Assembly (NCBI RefSeq): GCF_005405225.1
Contig: NZ_BJDQ01000004.1
Location: 1 to 64,000 of the forward strand
Length of the DNA: 64,000 bases
Reading direction: 5' to 3'
From: Enterococcus dongliensis
GTDB taxonomy: Bacteria; Bacillota; Bacilli; Lactobacillales; Enterococcaceae
Position 1 is the first letter of the stretch, and each line of letters opens with the position of its first letter. Of the stretch, positions 1-6,954 are shown piece by piece. The position numbers and the translations under genes were made by a program. The notes under the pieces are model-generated. The model saw nothing but the letters and a program-made list of their open reading frames with translations, was not told the DNA's origin and ran no database searches.

Positions 1-281
1 AGTTTGAAGATTTAGAAACAGAGAAAATGTCTTAGCAGTCTCTACTAAAATATGTCCAAGATATTGACTCAAATCCAATATATCTCTCTTTGTATATTAA
101 TTACACCCACTTTTTAGTAAACGAATTAAACTGACAGTAAGCAGCTGAAAGAATTTATACTATAGTCTCATAATTATTTTTTAAAAGCGCTTTAATTGTT
201 AGGTTTTGTCTTTTTGCTTTTTTAACTAGTTTTGGTTTCTATCATCAGCTTTAATATAAGTGTATTTTTGGAGGCGAACTT
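1..281. other. Upstream intergenic region with a cre-like core
   Basis: No convincing gene is visible here. A 10-codon frame open to the left edge stops at 33-35 and could be the tail of an upstream CDS, but it is too short to call. The palindromic core AAAGCGCTTT lies in TAAAAGCGCTTTAA at 182-195 and matches 12 of 14 positions of the palindromic catabolite-responsive element. A TATACT box at 156-161 has only a poor -35 (CTGACA, 19-nt spacing). If the cre match is real, it would act on the small ORF at 282. Confidence 0.3.
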
Positions 282-401
282 TTGAGAATATTTTGGTTTT
301 TTATATCCCTAGCATTTTTTATACTTGGACTAATAGGAAATAAATTTTTTTGGATACCTTCCATTCTTTTGATGCTCCTCGCATTTCTAGAAGATCGCTA
401 A
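282..401 (+). CDS. Small hydrophobic peptide, 39 aa, function unknown
   Basis: The frame starts with TTG seven bases after a clear GGAGG (270-274) and ends at TAA 399-401. The product is almost entirely hydrophobic: a first membrane segment around residues 3-18 (FWFFISLAFFILGLIG), a short NK turn, a second segment around residues 22-35, and a charged end EDR. This looks like a two-span membrane miniprotein. I do not recognise a family. The good SD and the membrane-like composition argue that it is translated. Small type I toxins are also hydrophobic but normally have one span. It stands alone, followed by about 100 bases before the next gene. Confidence 0.45.
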   Translation: MRIFWFFISLAFFILGLIGNKFFWIPSILLMLLAFLEDR

Positions 402-467
402 AATTTTTCCATTCTTAGGATACTTGTATCTTTATTTTTCTAATAAGACATGGGCGTCCATATCTTG

Positions 468-476
468 TGCTATACT
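468..476 (+). promoter_or_regulatory. Extended -10 promoter of the SnoaL-like gene
   Basis: TG-C-TATACT forms an extended -10 with no good -35. It overlaps a GTG at 467 that could otherwise be taken as the start of the next gene, which supports the later ATG at 500. Confidence 0.5.
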
Positions 477-499
477 TCTATAATAAGGAGATGTTCACT

Positions 500-910
500 A
501 TGATTGACAATGAAACGATTGAAAGAGAAATTAAATCAATTATTGATACATGTGATTTTTTGATTCATGAGGAACGCTTTGATGAGCTAGTAAATTATTA
601 TACAGATGATGCGATACTTGTCATTAAACCAGGAACAATCGTGCGTGGACGCAATAAAATAAAATCAGCTTTTGTTAAAATTGCTGAGTATTTCGATAAT
701 TCAATCAAACCGATTGAAGGAAAAATGCTTTACTTGATTGCCGGTGATACCGTTCTTGTACTTGCACAAACATTTTTAGAAGCTAGTGAACAGGCAAAAG
801 AAAAATCAGAATTTTCAATGGAACGTCGAGCAACGTATGTTTTCCGGAATATTGAGGGAAAATGGTTTTGTGCTATTGACAATTCCTATGGTACTGATCT
901 AGTCGAATAG
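500..910 (+). CDS. SnoaL-like / NTF2-fold protein (DUF4440-type), 136 aa
   Basis: The compact alpha+beta sequence has the layout of the SnoaL/NTF2 superfamily. An N-terminal helix (around TIEREIKSIIDTCDFLIHEE) is followed by FDELVNYYTDDAILVIKPG, the usual region of these ligand-binding barrels, then PGTIVRGRNKIKSAF, and finally strands ending in GKWFCAIDNSYG. Members may be small isomerases, ketosteroid-like proteins or simply binding proteins, so no reaction is assigned. ATG 500 was chosen because AAGGAG ends nine bases before it; the upstream GTG at 467 lies inside the promoter. The gene is monocistronic and followed by a terminator. Confidence 0.75.
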   Translation: MIDNETIEREIKSIIDTCDFLIHEERFDELVNYYTDDAILVIKPGTIVRGRNKIKSAFVKIAEYFDNSIKPIEGKMLYLIAGDTVLVLAQTFLEASEQAKEKSEFSMERRATYVFRNIEGKWFCAIDNSYGTDLVE

Positions 911-914
911 CTAA

Positions 915-947
915 AAACAGTCCTTTTACTTAAGGACTGTTTTTTTA
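915..947 (+). terminator. Rho-independent terminator after the SnoaL-like gene
   Basis: The arms AACAGTCCTT and AAGGACTGTT enclose a short loop and are followed by a T run. Confidence 0.85.
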
Positions 948-973
948 TTAACAGACCAGTACATAATTAGTTA

Positions 974-982
974 TGATATACT
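974..982 (+). promoter_or_regulatory. Extended -10 promoter of the GNAT gene
   Basis: TG-A-TATACT lies about 20 bases upstream of the SD. The nearest -35-like box (TTAACA, 948-953) is too far away, so an extended -10 promoter is the better reading. Confidence 0.45.
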
Positions 983-1003
983 TTTTGAAAAAAGGAGTTT
1001 CCT

Positions 1004-1435
1004 ATGGTCAAGTTGATTGAACATTTAGATAGTTCCGATTTAGAGACTATTTCTCAAATATGGTTGATGAGTAACTTAGATACCCATGACTTTATCGAAA
1101 AAGAACACTGGCTCAACAATTATTCTTTTGTAAAAAAAGCTTTTTCTTCCGCGACCATCTATGCCTATTACTCCGACAATAAAATTGTCGGTTTTCTCGG
1201 AATCATTAATGCGTATATTGCAGGAATTTTTATTTTGCAGGACTATCGTTCACTTGGTATTGGGACCCAATTACTTAAAGCGATTCAATCCACTCATACT
1301 AAGCTAACGCTAGATGTTTACCAAAAAAATACGCTAGCAATAAAATTTTATCAAAAGAACGGTTTTCACATTCAACAAGAAAAATTAGATATCCAAACAG
1401 AAGAGATAGAATATTTTCTAGAATGGCATCAGTGA
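1004..1435 (+). CDS. GNAT family N-acetyltransferase, YjaB-like, 143 aa
   Basis: This is a GNAT-fold acyl-CoA N-acyltransferase. The acetyl-CoA pyrophosphate loop (motif A) is YRSLGIGTQLL around residues 81-91, and motif B follows as NTLAIKFYQKNGF around residues 109-121. The N-terminal IWLMSNLDTHDFI resembles the start of E. coli YjaB-type acetyltransferases. The substrate cannot be read from the sequence. AAGGAG precedes the ATG at a suitable distance. The gene is single, with its own promoter and a following hairpin. Confidence 0.85.
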   Translation: MVKLIEHLDSSDLETISQIWLMSNLDTHDFIEKEHWLNNYSFVKKAFSSATIYAYYSDNKIVGFLGIINAYIAGIFILQDYRSLGIGTQLLKAIQSTHTKLTLDVYQKNTLAIKFYQKNGFHIQQEKLDIQTEEIEYFLEWHQ

Positions 1436-1469
1436 GACTTTCTCTATCTGATAATCCCAAGACAATATC

Positions 1470-1519
1470 AAACTCCTTTTGATACAGAGCTGCTGCTCAA
1501 GTTAGCGAAAGGAGTTTTT
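1470..1519 (+). terminator. Probable terminator after the GNAT gene
   Basis: The arms AAACTCCTTT and AAAGGAGTTT lie 28 nt apart with a small inner stem (GAGC/GCTC) and end in a T run. The loop is long for a terminator. Confidence 0.5.
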
Positions 1520-1573
1520 GTTAAGGTTAATTCACTTCTTTATAATTTATTTAAAGCAACAAATACTAAAAGA

Positions 1574-1603
1574 CAAAAAAAGATGGGCCTCCCCATCTTT
1601 TTA
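1574..1603 (-). terminator. Terminator of lepB
   Basis: On the minus strand AAAGATGGGG and CCCATCTTT form a stem followed by a U run (the A run at 1574-1580). It abuts the lepB stop codon and could also stop plus-strand transcripts. Confidence 0.8.
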
Positions 1604-2149
1604 AGCAATCATTTTTATGTGAGTCAATGGATAATAGACAAACTGTGCTTTACCTAAAATATCTTTATTTTGAACGGTCCCGAAAGAGCGACTGTCTTTG
1701 GAAACCCGCCGATTGTCTCCCAAAACAAAATATTCATTTTTAGGTAATTGTTTTTTACCGATTAATTCAGTCAATTGAAAATCGGTGGTATAAGGAGATA
1801 CTTGGTGGTCTGATCTTCTATTATTACTTAGAAACGATTCTGTCACTTTCTTACCATTAATAAAAAGCTGGTCATCCTCGTAACGAACCTCATCTCCAGG
1901 CAATCCGATTACTCGCTTGATATAAATCGTTCCATCCGGTTGTTGAAAGACAACTACATCAAATCGCTTGACTTTACTGAATTTCTCCATCAAAACCATA
2001 TCTCCTTGCGTCAAGGTTTGATCCATGGAATTTCCTGTCACAGGAACAGGAATCAATAGAAATCCTCGAATCACTACACCAACAAAAAGGGAAATCAATA
2101 GATATTTGATACCTAACCATAAATGACTTTTTGTCAGTAATTTTTTCAA
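1601..2149 (-). CDS. lepB: Signal peptidase I (type I leader peptidase), 182 aa
   Basis: A membrane serine protease that removes signal peptides of Sec-exported proteins on the outer face of the membrane. One N-terminal membrane segment spans residues 14-35. The catalytic serine is S41 in GNSMDQTL and the general-base lysine is K78 in GTIYIKRVIGLPGD. The C-terminal box GDNRRVSKDSRSFG is also present. The length matches Gram-positive S26 signal peptidases. The start is TTG, with AAGGAGG seven bases before it. It follows the S41 protease gene after 42 bases, so the two may be cotranscribed. Confidence 0.95.
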   Translation of the reverse strand: MKKLLTKSHLWLGIKYLLISLFVGVVIRGFLLIPVPVTGNSMDQTLTQGDMVLMEKFSKVKRFDVVVFQQPDGTIYIKRVIGLPGDEVRYEDDQLFINGKKVTESFLSNNRRSDHQVSPYTTDFQLTELIGKKQLPKNEYFVLGDNRRVSKDSRSFGTVQNKDILGKAQFVYYPLTHIKMIA

Positions 2150-2191
2150 TGACTTCCCTCCTTGTGATCAAAAGCTGTAGAACAGATACTG

Positions 2192-3613
2192 TTACTTGTT
2201 TTTTAATGTCTCAACGGCTTTTGCATAAGCAACGTCATTGGCTTTGATCAATGCAAATACCTTTTCTTGTAAAGCATCGATAGTTTTACCATCTAGCGCA
2301 CCTGTTGCCGGCAGATTATTTTCAGTTTGAATCTTGGCTACGGCTTCTTTAGTCGCTTCATTGAATAATTCACCTTCTGTTGGATAACCCAACGCTTTTA
2401 ACATCGTATTGATGTTTTGGACTGCATCTCCAGAATCCCCGATGCGCCAATTCGACTGTTTTGAAATTGGTGGAAGTTTGGCGTACTCAGGATAATCTGC
2501 TTCAATCGTTGGTGCTACTCCAGTGCCTTCAACTGAAGAGCCATCTGGTGTGAACCAGCGCATGATCGTTAATTGGACGTAATTGTCTTTTCCGATTGGA
2601 CTAATACTTTGAACACTGCCTTTACCAAAAGTATTTACTCCGATGATTGGATAATTTTTACTTTTTACAGCTGCTGCTAACAATTCAGCTCCATATGAAC
2701 TTTCTTGATCAATTAAAAATACTGTTGGCTCTTTAACTTTGAATCCTTGGTCGATCTTTTTACCTGCTTTATCCGTGGAGATGGTTTTTTTATTATTTGA
2801 AAATTGAGCAATAGTGTCACCATCTTCTAAGAAATAGCTGGCTACACGTTCAGCTTCAGCCATCAAGCCTCCAGAATTTTGACGCAGATCAATCACAAAA
2901 GAAGTTGCTCCTTCTTTACGTAATTTTTCTATAATCGTCCGAAACTCTAACGACGTTGTATCACGAAAATTATCAATCTGGATCGAACCGAGTGACTTAT
3001 TTTGTGAATCGAGGGCACCTTTGACTGTGTCTTCAGGGATGATGTCTCGTTCCAGAGAGACTTCAAACTTTTCACTGCCGCGTTGGATCAATAATTTGAC
3101 TTGTGTGCCTTTTTTTCCGCGAATCATACTTGATACTTGATCCAACGATTTGTCCTTTGTCTTTTGACCATCGACTTCCAAAATAATATCCTTCGCCTTC
3201 AACTTAGCATTCTCAGCAGGAGAATTTTTTACAGGTACCCGGTCGATTACTGGCAAACGATTTTCAAGTTGCAAACTGGCTCCGATTCCTTCGAAACTCC
3301 CAGCCAATTCAGCATTTAATTCTTTGGTCTCTTTTGCTGTTAAAAACGTAGATTCCGGATCTTGCAAGGATTCTGTCATGCCTTTTAATGCTCCTTGAAT
3401 CAACTGTTCCTTATCGACTTTGTCCACATAATTGGTACTGATTAGATCGTAGAGATCTTGGACATCATCTAAATCATTTCGTGTAATTTTAACAACAGAT
3501 TCGCTATCCATTGTTTGTTTCTGTTCAATAAAATGAGTCACTACCGCAGTAACCACGATAGTAAATATGATCGCTAGTAAAAAAAGCGATACTGGTAATG
3601 TTTTTTTCTGCAA
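2192..3613 (-). CDS. S41 C-terminal processing protease with PDZ and peptidoglycan-binding domains
   Basis: CtpA/CtpB-type secreted protease, 473 aa from the preferred start. It has an N-terminal membrane anchor (LPVSLFLLAIIFTIVVTAVV), a PDZ domain (GIGASLQLENRLPVIDRV onward), an S41 Ser/Lys catalytic core (Ser in SSYGAELLAA, Lys in NTFGKGSVQ) and a C-terminal PG_binding_1 domain (IGDSGDAVQNINTMLKALG). The start needs care. The most upstream ATG (3679) sits in the loop of the yozE terminator and is false. TTG 3613 has GAAAGGA nine bases before it and is preferred. ATG 3643 is an alternative without a good SD. The role is probably envelope protein processing; the substrate is unknown. Confidence 0.9.
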   Translation of the reverse strand: MQKKTLPVSLFLLAIIFTIVVTAVVTHFIEQKQTMDSESVVKITRNDLDDVQDLYDLISTNYVDKVDKEQLIQGALKGMTESLQDPESTFLTAKETKELNAELAGSFEGIGASLQLENRLPVIDRVPVKNSPAENAKLKAKDIILEVDGQKTKDKSLDQVSSMIRGKKGTQVKLLIQRGSEKFEVSLERDIIPEDTVKGALDSQNKSLGSIQIDNFRDTTSLEFRTIIEKLRKEGATSFVIDLRQNSGGLMAEAERVASYFLEDGDTIAQFSNNKKTISTDKAGKKIDQGFKVKEPTVFLIDQESSYGAELLAAAVKSKNYPIIGVNTFGKGSVQSISPIGKDNYVQLTIMRWFTPDGSSVEGTGVAPTIEADYPEYAKLPPISKQSNWRIGDSGDAVQNINTMLKALGYPTEGELFNEATKEAVAKIQTENNLPATGALDGKTIDALQEKVFALIKANDVAYAKAVETLKNK

Positions 3614-3655
3614 GGCACATTTTCCTTTCACCCTTTTTTTCATGATAGCACGACA

Positions 3656-3690
3656 GAAAAAAAAGGAAAAGCTTTCCATCGCTTTTCCTT
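3656..3690 (-). terminator. Terminator between yozE and the S41 protease gene
   Basis: On the minus strand AAGGAAAAGC and GCTTTTCCTT form a 10-bp stem followed by eight U. It overlaps the most upstream possible start of the protease frame and rules that start out. Confidence 0.85.
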
Positions 3691-3695
3691 GATAA

Positions 3696-3917
3696 TTATT
3701 TATTATTTTCTAAATATTTCTCCCAAACTTGGTCAAAAAGATCCATCGAGTCTAAATAATCGACACTTAACTCTAAGTAATCCGTAATTTCATGATAATC
3801 CTCTGATTGCTTGGGAAATGTGATATCTTTGGCTACTGCTCCTGCAAATGCTTCGACAGGATCATGAAAATCATGACCGCGTTGAGTCAAGATATAGTGA
3901 TAAAAACTTCTTCGCAT
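3696..3917 (-). CDS. YozE family protein (UPF0346), 73 aa
   Basis: Small cytosolic helical protein of the YozE/UPF0346 family. The signature start MRRSFYHYILTQRG and the acidic C-terminal helix region (YLELSVDYLDSMDLFDQVW) identify it. The biochemical role is not established. An in-frame GTG nine bases upstream is part of the SD (GAGGTGG), so the ATG at 3917 is taken. It follows the YpmS-like gene after about 36 bases, in the order ypmR-ypmS-yozE also known in other Firmicutes, and ends in a strong terminator. Confidence 0.85.
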   Translation of the reverse strand: MRRSFYHYILTQRGHDFHDPVEAFAGAVAKDITFPKQSEDYHEITDYLELSVDYLDSMDLFDQVWEKYLENNK

Positions 3918-3953
3918 TGGTTCCACCTCGATAATTGTTAGGGATCTTATGGA

Positions 3954-4565
3954 TCACTTATTGGTTTTTTCTTTTGGCAAATACAAACCAAACTGAATAT
4001 CATCCCCAACTAGATCGATATGGTTTGCTTTGATAAACATGCCATTATTTAACTTAAATTTATTTAATTTCAACACAATGGTCTGATCTTTAGGATCAAT
4101 TGCCACCCATTTTGGGAAAGTGTAACTGCGCTTGACTGTCGCCATCACTTGGCTTACCGGTAAATTCAATGTACCAATCGACAAATCACGAGCTTTTAAC
4201 TGGACATTGCCATTATCCATAACATATGGATCAAAGTAAAGATAAAATTCTACTTTCGCTCCTAAAATTTTGAACTCGCCTTTTAGCATGGCTTGGTTTT
4301 CCAGATAGAATTCGTATTTTACAGTCGAATCTTTTTGTAAGTCATTTAAAAAGTATGCCATCACTGTATTCAATTTTTTCTTATTCGTATTCATCGTTAA
4401 AACAGGTGATCCTTTAGGAACAGTCGTTTCACTACTTGGCGGCAGATTCGTTTCACGAACTGTAAAAATCCGTACCGTTGCAAATAATACACTGCCTAAG
4501 AGAATACCGATCAAAACAAGAAAAGCAATTTTCCAACCATTGATTTTTTTCGTTATTTCTTTCAT
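3954..4565 (-). CDS. YpmS family membrane-anchored protein (DUF2140), 203 aa
   Basis: A single N-terminal membrane segment (IAFLVLIGILLGSVLFATV, about residues 12-30) is followed by an extracytoplasmic beta-rich domain with the YpmS features LNTVMAYFLNDLQKD, KVEFYLYFDPYVMDNGNVQLKA (in part) and LPVSQVMATVKRSYTFPKWV. The function is unknown. The start overlaps the stop of the upstream SGNH hydrolase by one base (TGATG), with AAGGAG eight bases before, which indicates translational coupling. A further-upstream GTG is less likely. The pairing with a secreted lipase suggests an envelope lipid role; that is inference. Confidence 0.85.
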   Translation of the reverse strand: MKEITKKINGWKIAFLVLIGILLGSVLFATVRIFTVRETNLPPSSETTVPKGSPVLTMNTNKKKLNTVMAYFLNDLQKDSTVKYEFYLENQAMLKGEFKILGAKVEFYLYFDPYVMDNGNVQLKARDLSIGTLNLPVSQVMATVKRSYTFPKWVAIDPKDQTIVLKLNKFKLNNGMFIKANHIDLVGDDIQFGLYLPKEKTNK

Positions 4566-5416
4566 CACTTGCTCTCCTTCATTAACCATAACTCTTTTGT
4601 ATCTATTATTTTTTCTTGAATCGCATTTGCCATTAATTGATAGCCTAAATTATTCGGATGGAAATTGTCTTTATCATACAATACGTTGTTTTTGACTTCA
4701 GAACTAGAACTTTCACTCGTTTGTTGACTATCTTTTGTGGCAATTCCTTTATACAATAAATCGTTGACTGGGACAAAAAAACAATTGGTTGTTTCTGTCG
4801 TCAAACGCTGGGTCTCATCGTTCCAATTATCTACTACTGTCTGCATCGCTTTGATATCTGGAAAATTCAAGTAATATGGATTATAGATACCCACTACATA
4901 AATAGGTGCTTGGGGATTCAGTTTTCGAATTTCAGTTAAAAGATCACTGACATGTTCCCCGTATTTTCTGATTGAGCGGTTGAATTGATTTGCTTTTTTG
5001 GCGTTCAAATTCTTTTGAAAAGCTTGAAACAGATCATTTCCGCCAACCGTTATCGTAATAAGATCCGAACTTTTCAAACTATTTTGCACATCAGAATCTT
5101 TTTTCACTCGTTTCAAAATCTGATCACTACGTTCACCTGAAACACCATAATTGTCTTTTTCAACAGAAGCAAGTTCATACTTTTGTTGCAACGCATCAGC
5201 CACTAAGGGCACATACCCACCACGCTGTGTTTCATCTCCGACACCTTCAGTCAACGAATCTCCCACTGCCACAAAATGGACAGATTCTTTATAGTTTTGT
5301 CCTTCGTCAGAAACGACCTTGATGCGAGAATCAGCTTTAGGGATTGTGAGAAAAAGAACCAGCAATGTGGCGACCGCAACTGCTAGTGGGATTAATATTG
5401 TTGAAAATCGTTTCAT
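4565..5416 (-). CDS. Secreted SGNH/GDSL lipase-esterase, YpmR-like, 283 aa
   Basis: Extracellular or membrane-anchored hydrolase. An N-terminal hydrophobic segment (residues 4-25) acts as signal or anchor. Block I is FVAVGDSLTEGVGD with nucleophile S54. The Gly block is part of YGVSGERS, block III is TITVGGNDLF, and the C-terminal Asp/His pair is in DNFHPNNLGYQLM. This is the full SGNH set, so it should be active on an ester substrate, which is not identified. It heads the ypmR-ypmS pair and is coupled to the next gene by a one-base overlap. The SD AAAGGAG is about 12 bases from the ATG. Confidence 0.9.
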   Translation of the reverse strand: MKRFSTILIPLAVAVATLLVLFLTIPKADSRIKVVSDEGQNYKESVHFVAVGDSLTEGVGDETQRGGYVPLVADALQQKYELASVEKDNYGVSGERSDQILKRVKKDSDVQNSLKSSDLITITVGGNDLFQAFQKNLNAKKANQFNRSIRKYGEHVSDLLTEIRKLNPQAPIYVVGIYNPYYLNFPDIKAMQTVVDNWNDETQRLTTETTNCFFVPVNDLLYKGIATKDSQQTSESSSSEVKNNVLYDKDNFHPNNLGYQLMANAIQEKIIDTKELWLMKESK

Positions 5417-5435
5417 TCAGCTATTTACTCCTTTT

Positions 5436-5463
5436 ATAAAAAAACGCCTCTATCGCTAGAGGC
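5436..5463 (-). terminator. Terminator of the degV-like gene
   Basis: On the minus strand GCCTCTA and TAGAGGC form a stem with a 4-nt loop followed by eight U. Confidence 0.9.
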
Positions 5464-5471
5464 AAGTTCAA

Positions 5472-6311
5472 CTAATCTGTATAGTACATGATCGCAAAAG
5501 CACCAGGTCCCGTATGAGTCGCTACGATTGGATTCGTATGCAGTACGGGAATATGCATATCTGGAAACATTTCCTGTAATGCTTGTTTGGCCTCGTCGAT
5601 AAAATCCAGTTTTCCGGCATAAGAGATACCGATCTGTTTTACGTTGACCTTGTTCAATTCATCTTTAAACGCAGCAAACCATTTACTAAATGTTTTTTTT
5701 CCGCGCCCTTTTGCGATTGGTAATAACTCACCATTTTCAAGCTCCATTACCACACGCATATTCAATACACTAGAGATCACTCCTGCAACTCGACTGATTC
5801 GTCCACCTTTTGCGATATTGTCTAAAGAAGAAATACCGATAAATAGTTTACTGTGATCTTTTACTTTTTCGATTACTGCTAAAACATCTTCAAGCGAGGC
5901 TCCTGCTTGAGCCAATTTTGCGGCTTCAATCACTTGAAAAGCTTGCGATTGGTCGATAAAACCACAATCAATGACTGTTACATCACTGCTGCTTAAAAAC
6001 GTTGCTTGTCTTGCTGCTTCTGCCGTACCACTTAATGTATGAGACATGTGAATCGATACAATTGGACTACCATCTTTTCCTAACTCGTCATAAAGTTCCG
6101 CAAAATAACCGATCGGCGGCTGACTCGTTTTTGGTAAGTTTTTGGCTTGTGCCATCATCTCCATAAATCGTTCCCCTGTCAACTCATCATCGTCAGGATA
6201 AACGACATCATCAATCATCACTGATAATGGGATAACAGTAATATTTAATTCATCTCGCACAGATTTCTCAATTGTACAAGAAGAGTCCGTTACAATTTTA
6301 ACATTTGGCAT
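5472..6311 (-). CDS. DegV family fatty acid-binding protein, 279 aa
   Basis: DegV-fold protein. In Gram-positives such proteins (FakB) present fatty acids to the FakA kinase, so a role in fatty acid incorporation is likely. Visible features: VTDSSCTIEKSV near the N-terminus, the SHTLSGTAEAAR lipid-binding segment, FIGISSLDNIAKGGRIS, and the C-terminal THTGPGAFAIMY. The length is typical. The start MPNVKIVTDSS has AAGGA seven bases before it; a longer N-terminus with an upstream ATG has no SD. It lies 110 bases downstream of folA and ends in a terminator. Confidence 0.9.
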   Translation of the reverse strand: MPNVKIVTDSSCTIEKSVRDELNITVIPLSVMIDDVVYPDDDELTGERFMEMMAQAKNLPKTSQPPIGYFAELYDELGKDGSPIVSIHMSHTLSGTAEAARQATFLSSSDVTVIDCGFIDQSQAFQVIEAAKLAQAGASLEDVLAVIEKVKDHSKLFIGISSLDNIAKGGRISRVAGVISSVLNMRVVMELENGELLPIAKGRGKKTFSKWFAAFKDELNKVNVKQIGISYAGKLDFIDEAKQALQEMFPDMHIPVLHTNPIVATHTGPGAFAIMYYTD

Positions 6312-6421
6312 TCCGATCCTTCTTTCCATACCTAGTATCAAATTAGTTTTAGTATATCAAACCTGATGAAATAAATCATTGTTGAGACTACTTCTTTATA
6401 AATCTTGAAAAAACGACGCCG

Positions 6422-6916
6422 TTAAGCATCGATTCTTGTGTAGGTCTCAAAATAATAAGGATAAGGATTCTTTTCATCCTTTTTCCCCGCTTCACGTGCG
6501 ATTAACTGCCATTCATCCCAAGCTAACGCGGGAAAATAAGCATCCCCTTCAAAACTATCTGCAATAAATGTTCGATAGATTTTTTCACAATAAGGCAAGA
6601 ATTCAGTATAGATTGCCGAACCGCCAGCAATGAATGTCTCACCTTCATTTGCTTGATCATATGCAAGTACATCTTCTACTGTATGCATCACCAAAACATT
6701 TTTTGCTTGGTAATCTTTGTCTCGGGTCAATACGATTGTTTGACGATTCGGCAATGGGCGTCCACCCATCCCTTCAAATGTTTTTCTGCCCATCACTAAT
6801 GTGTGGTTGCTTGTTTTTTCTTTAAAAAACTGCAAATCATTAGGTAAATGCCAAGGCAGATGGTTATTTTTACCAATCAATCCATTTTCATCTTGTGCCC
6901 AAATCGCAATAAGCAT
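6422..6916 (-). CDS. folA: Dihydrofolate reductase, 164 aa
   Basis: Reduces dihydrofolate to tetrahydrofolate with NADPH and is the target of trimethoprim. The substrate loop LPWHLPNDLQFF contains W22 and the catalytic acid D27. The NADPH-binding elements MGRKTFEGMGGRPLPNR and IVLTRD and the Gly-rich FIAGGSAIY follow. Length and motifs are those of a chromosomal enzyme. AAGGAGG precedes the ATG. No thymidylate synthase gene lies next to it here, although thyA and folA are paired in many Firmicutes. Confidence 0.95.
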   Translation of the reverse strand: MLIAIWAQDENGLIGKNNHLPWHLPNDLQFFKEKTSNHTLVMGRKTFEGMGGRPLPNRQTIVLTRDKDYQAKNVLVMHTVEDVLAYDQANEGETFIAGGSAIYTEFLPYCEKIYRTFIADSFEGDAYFPALAWDEWQLIAREAGKKDEKNPYPYYFETYTRIDA

Positions 6917-6954
6917 ACAGCGCCTCCTTATAATATCCTTCTTTTCATACAGAA

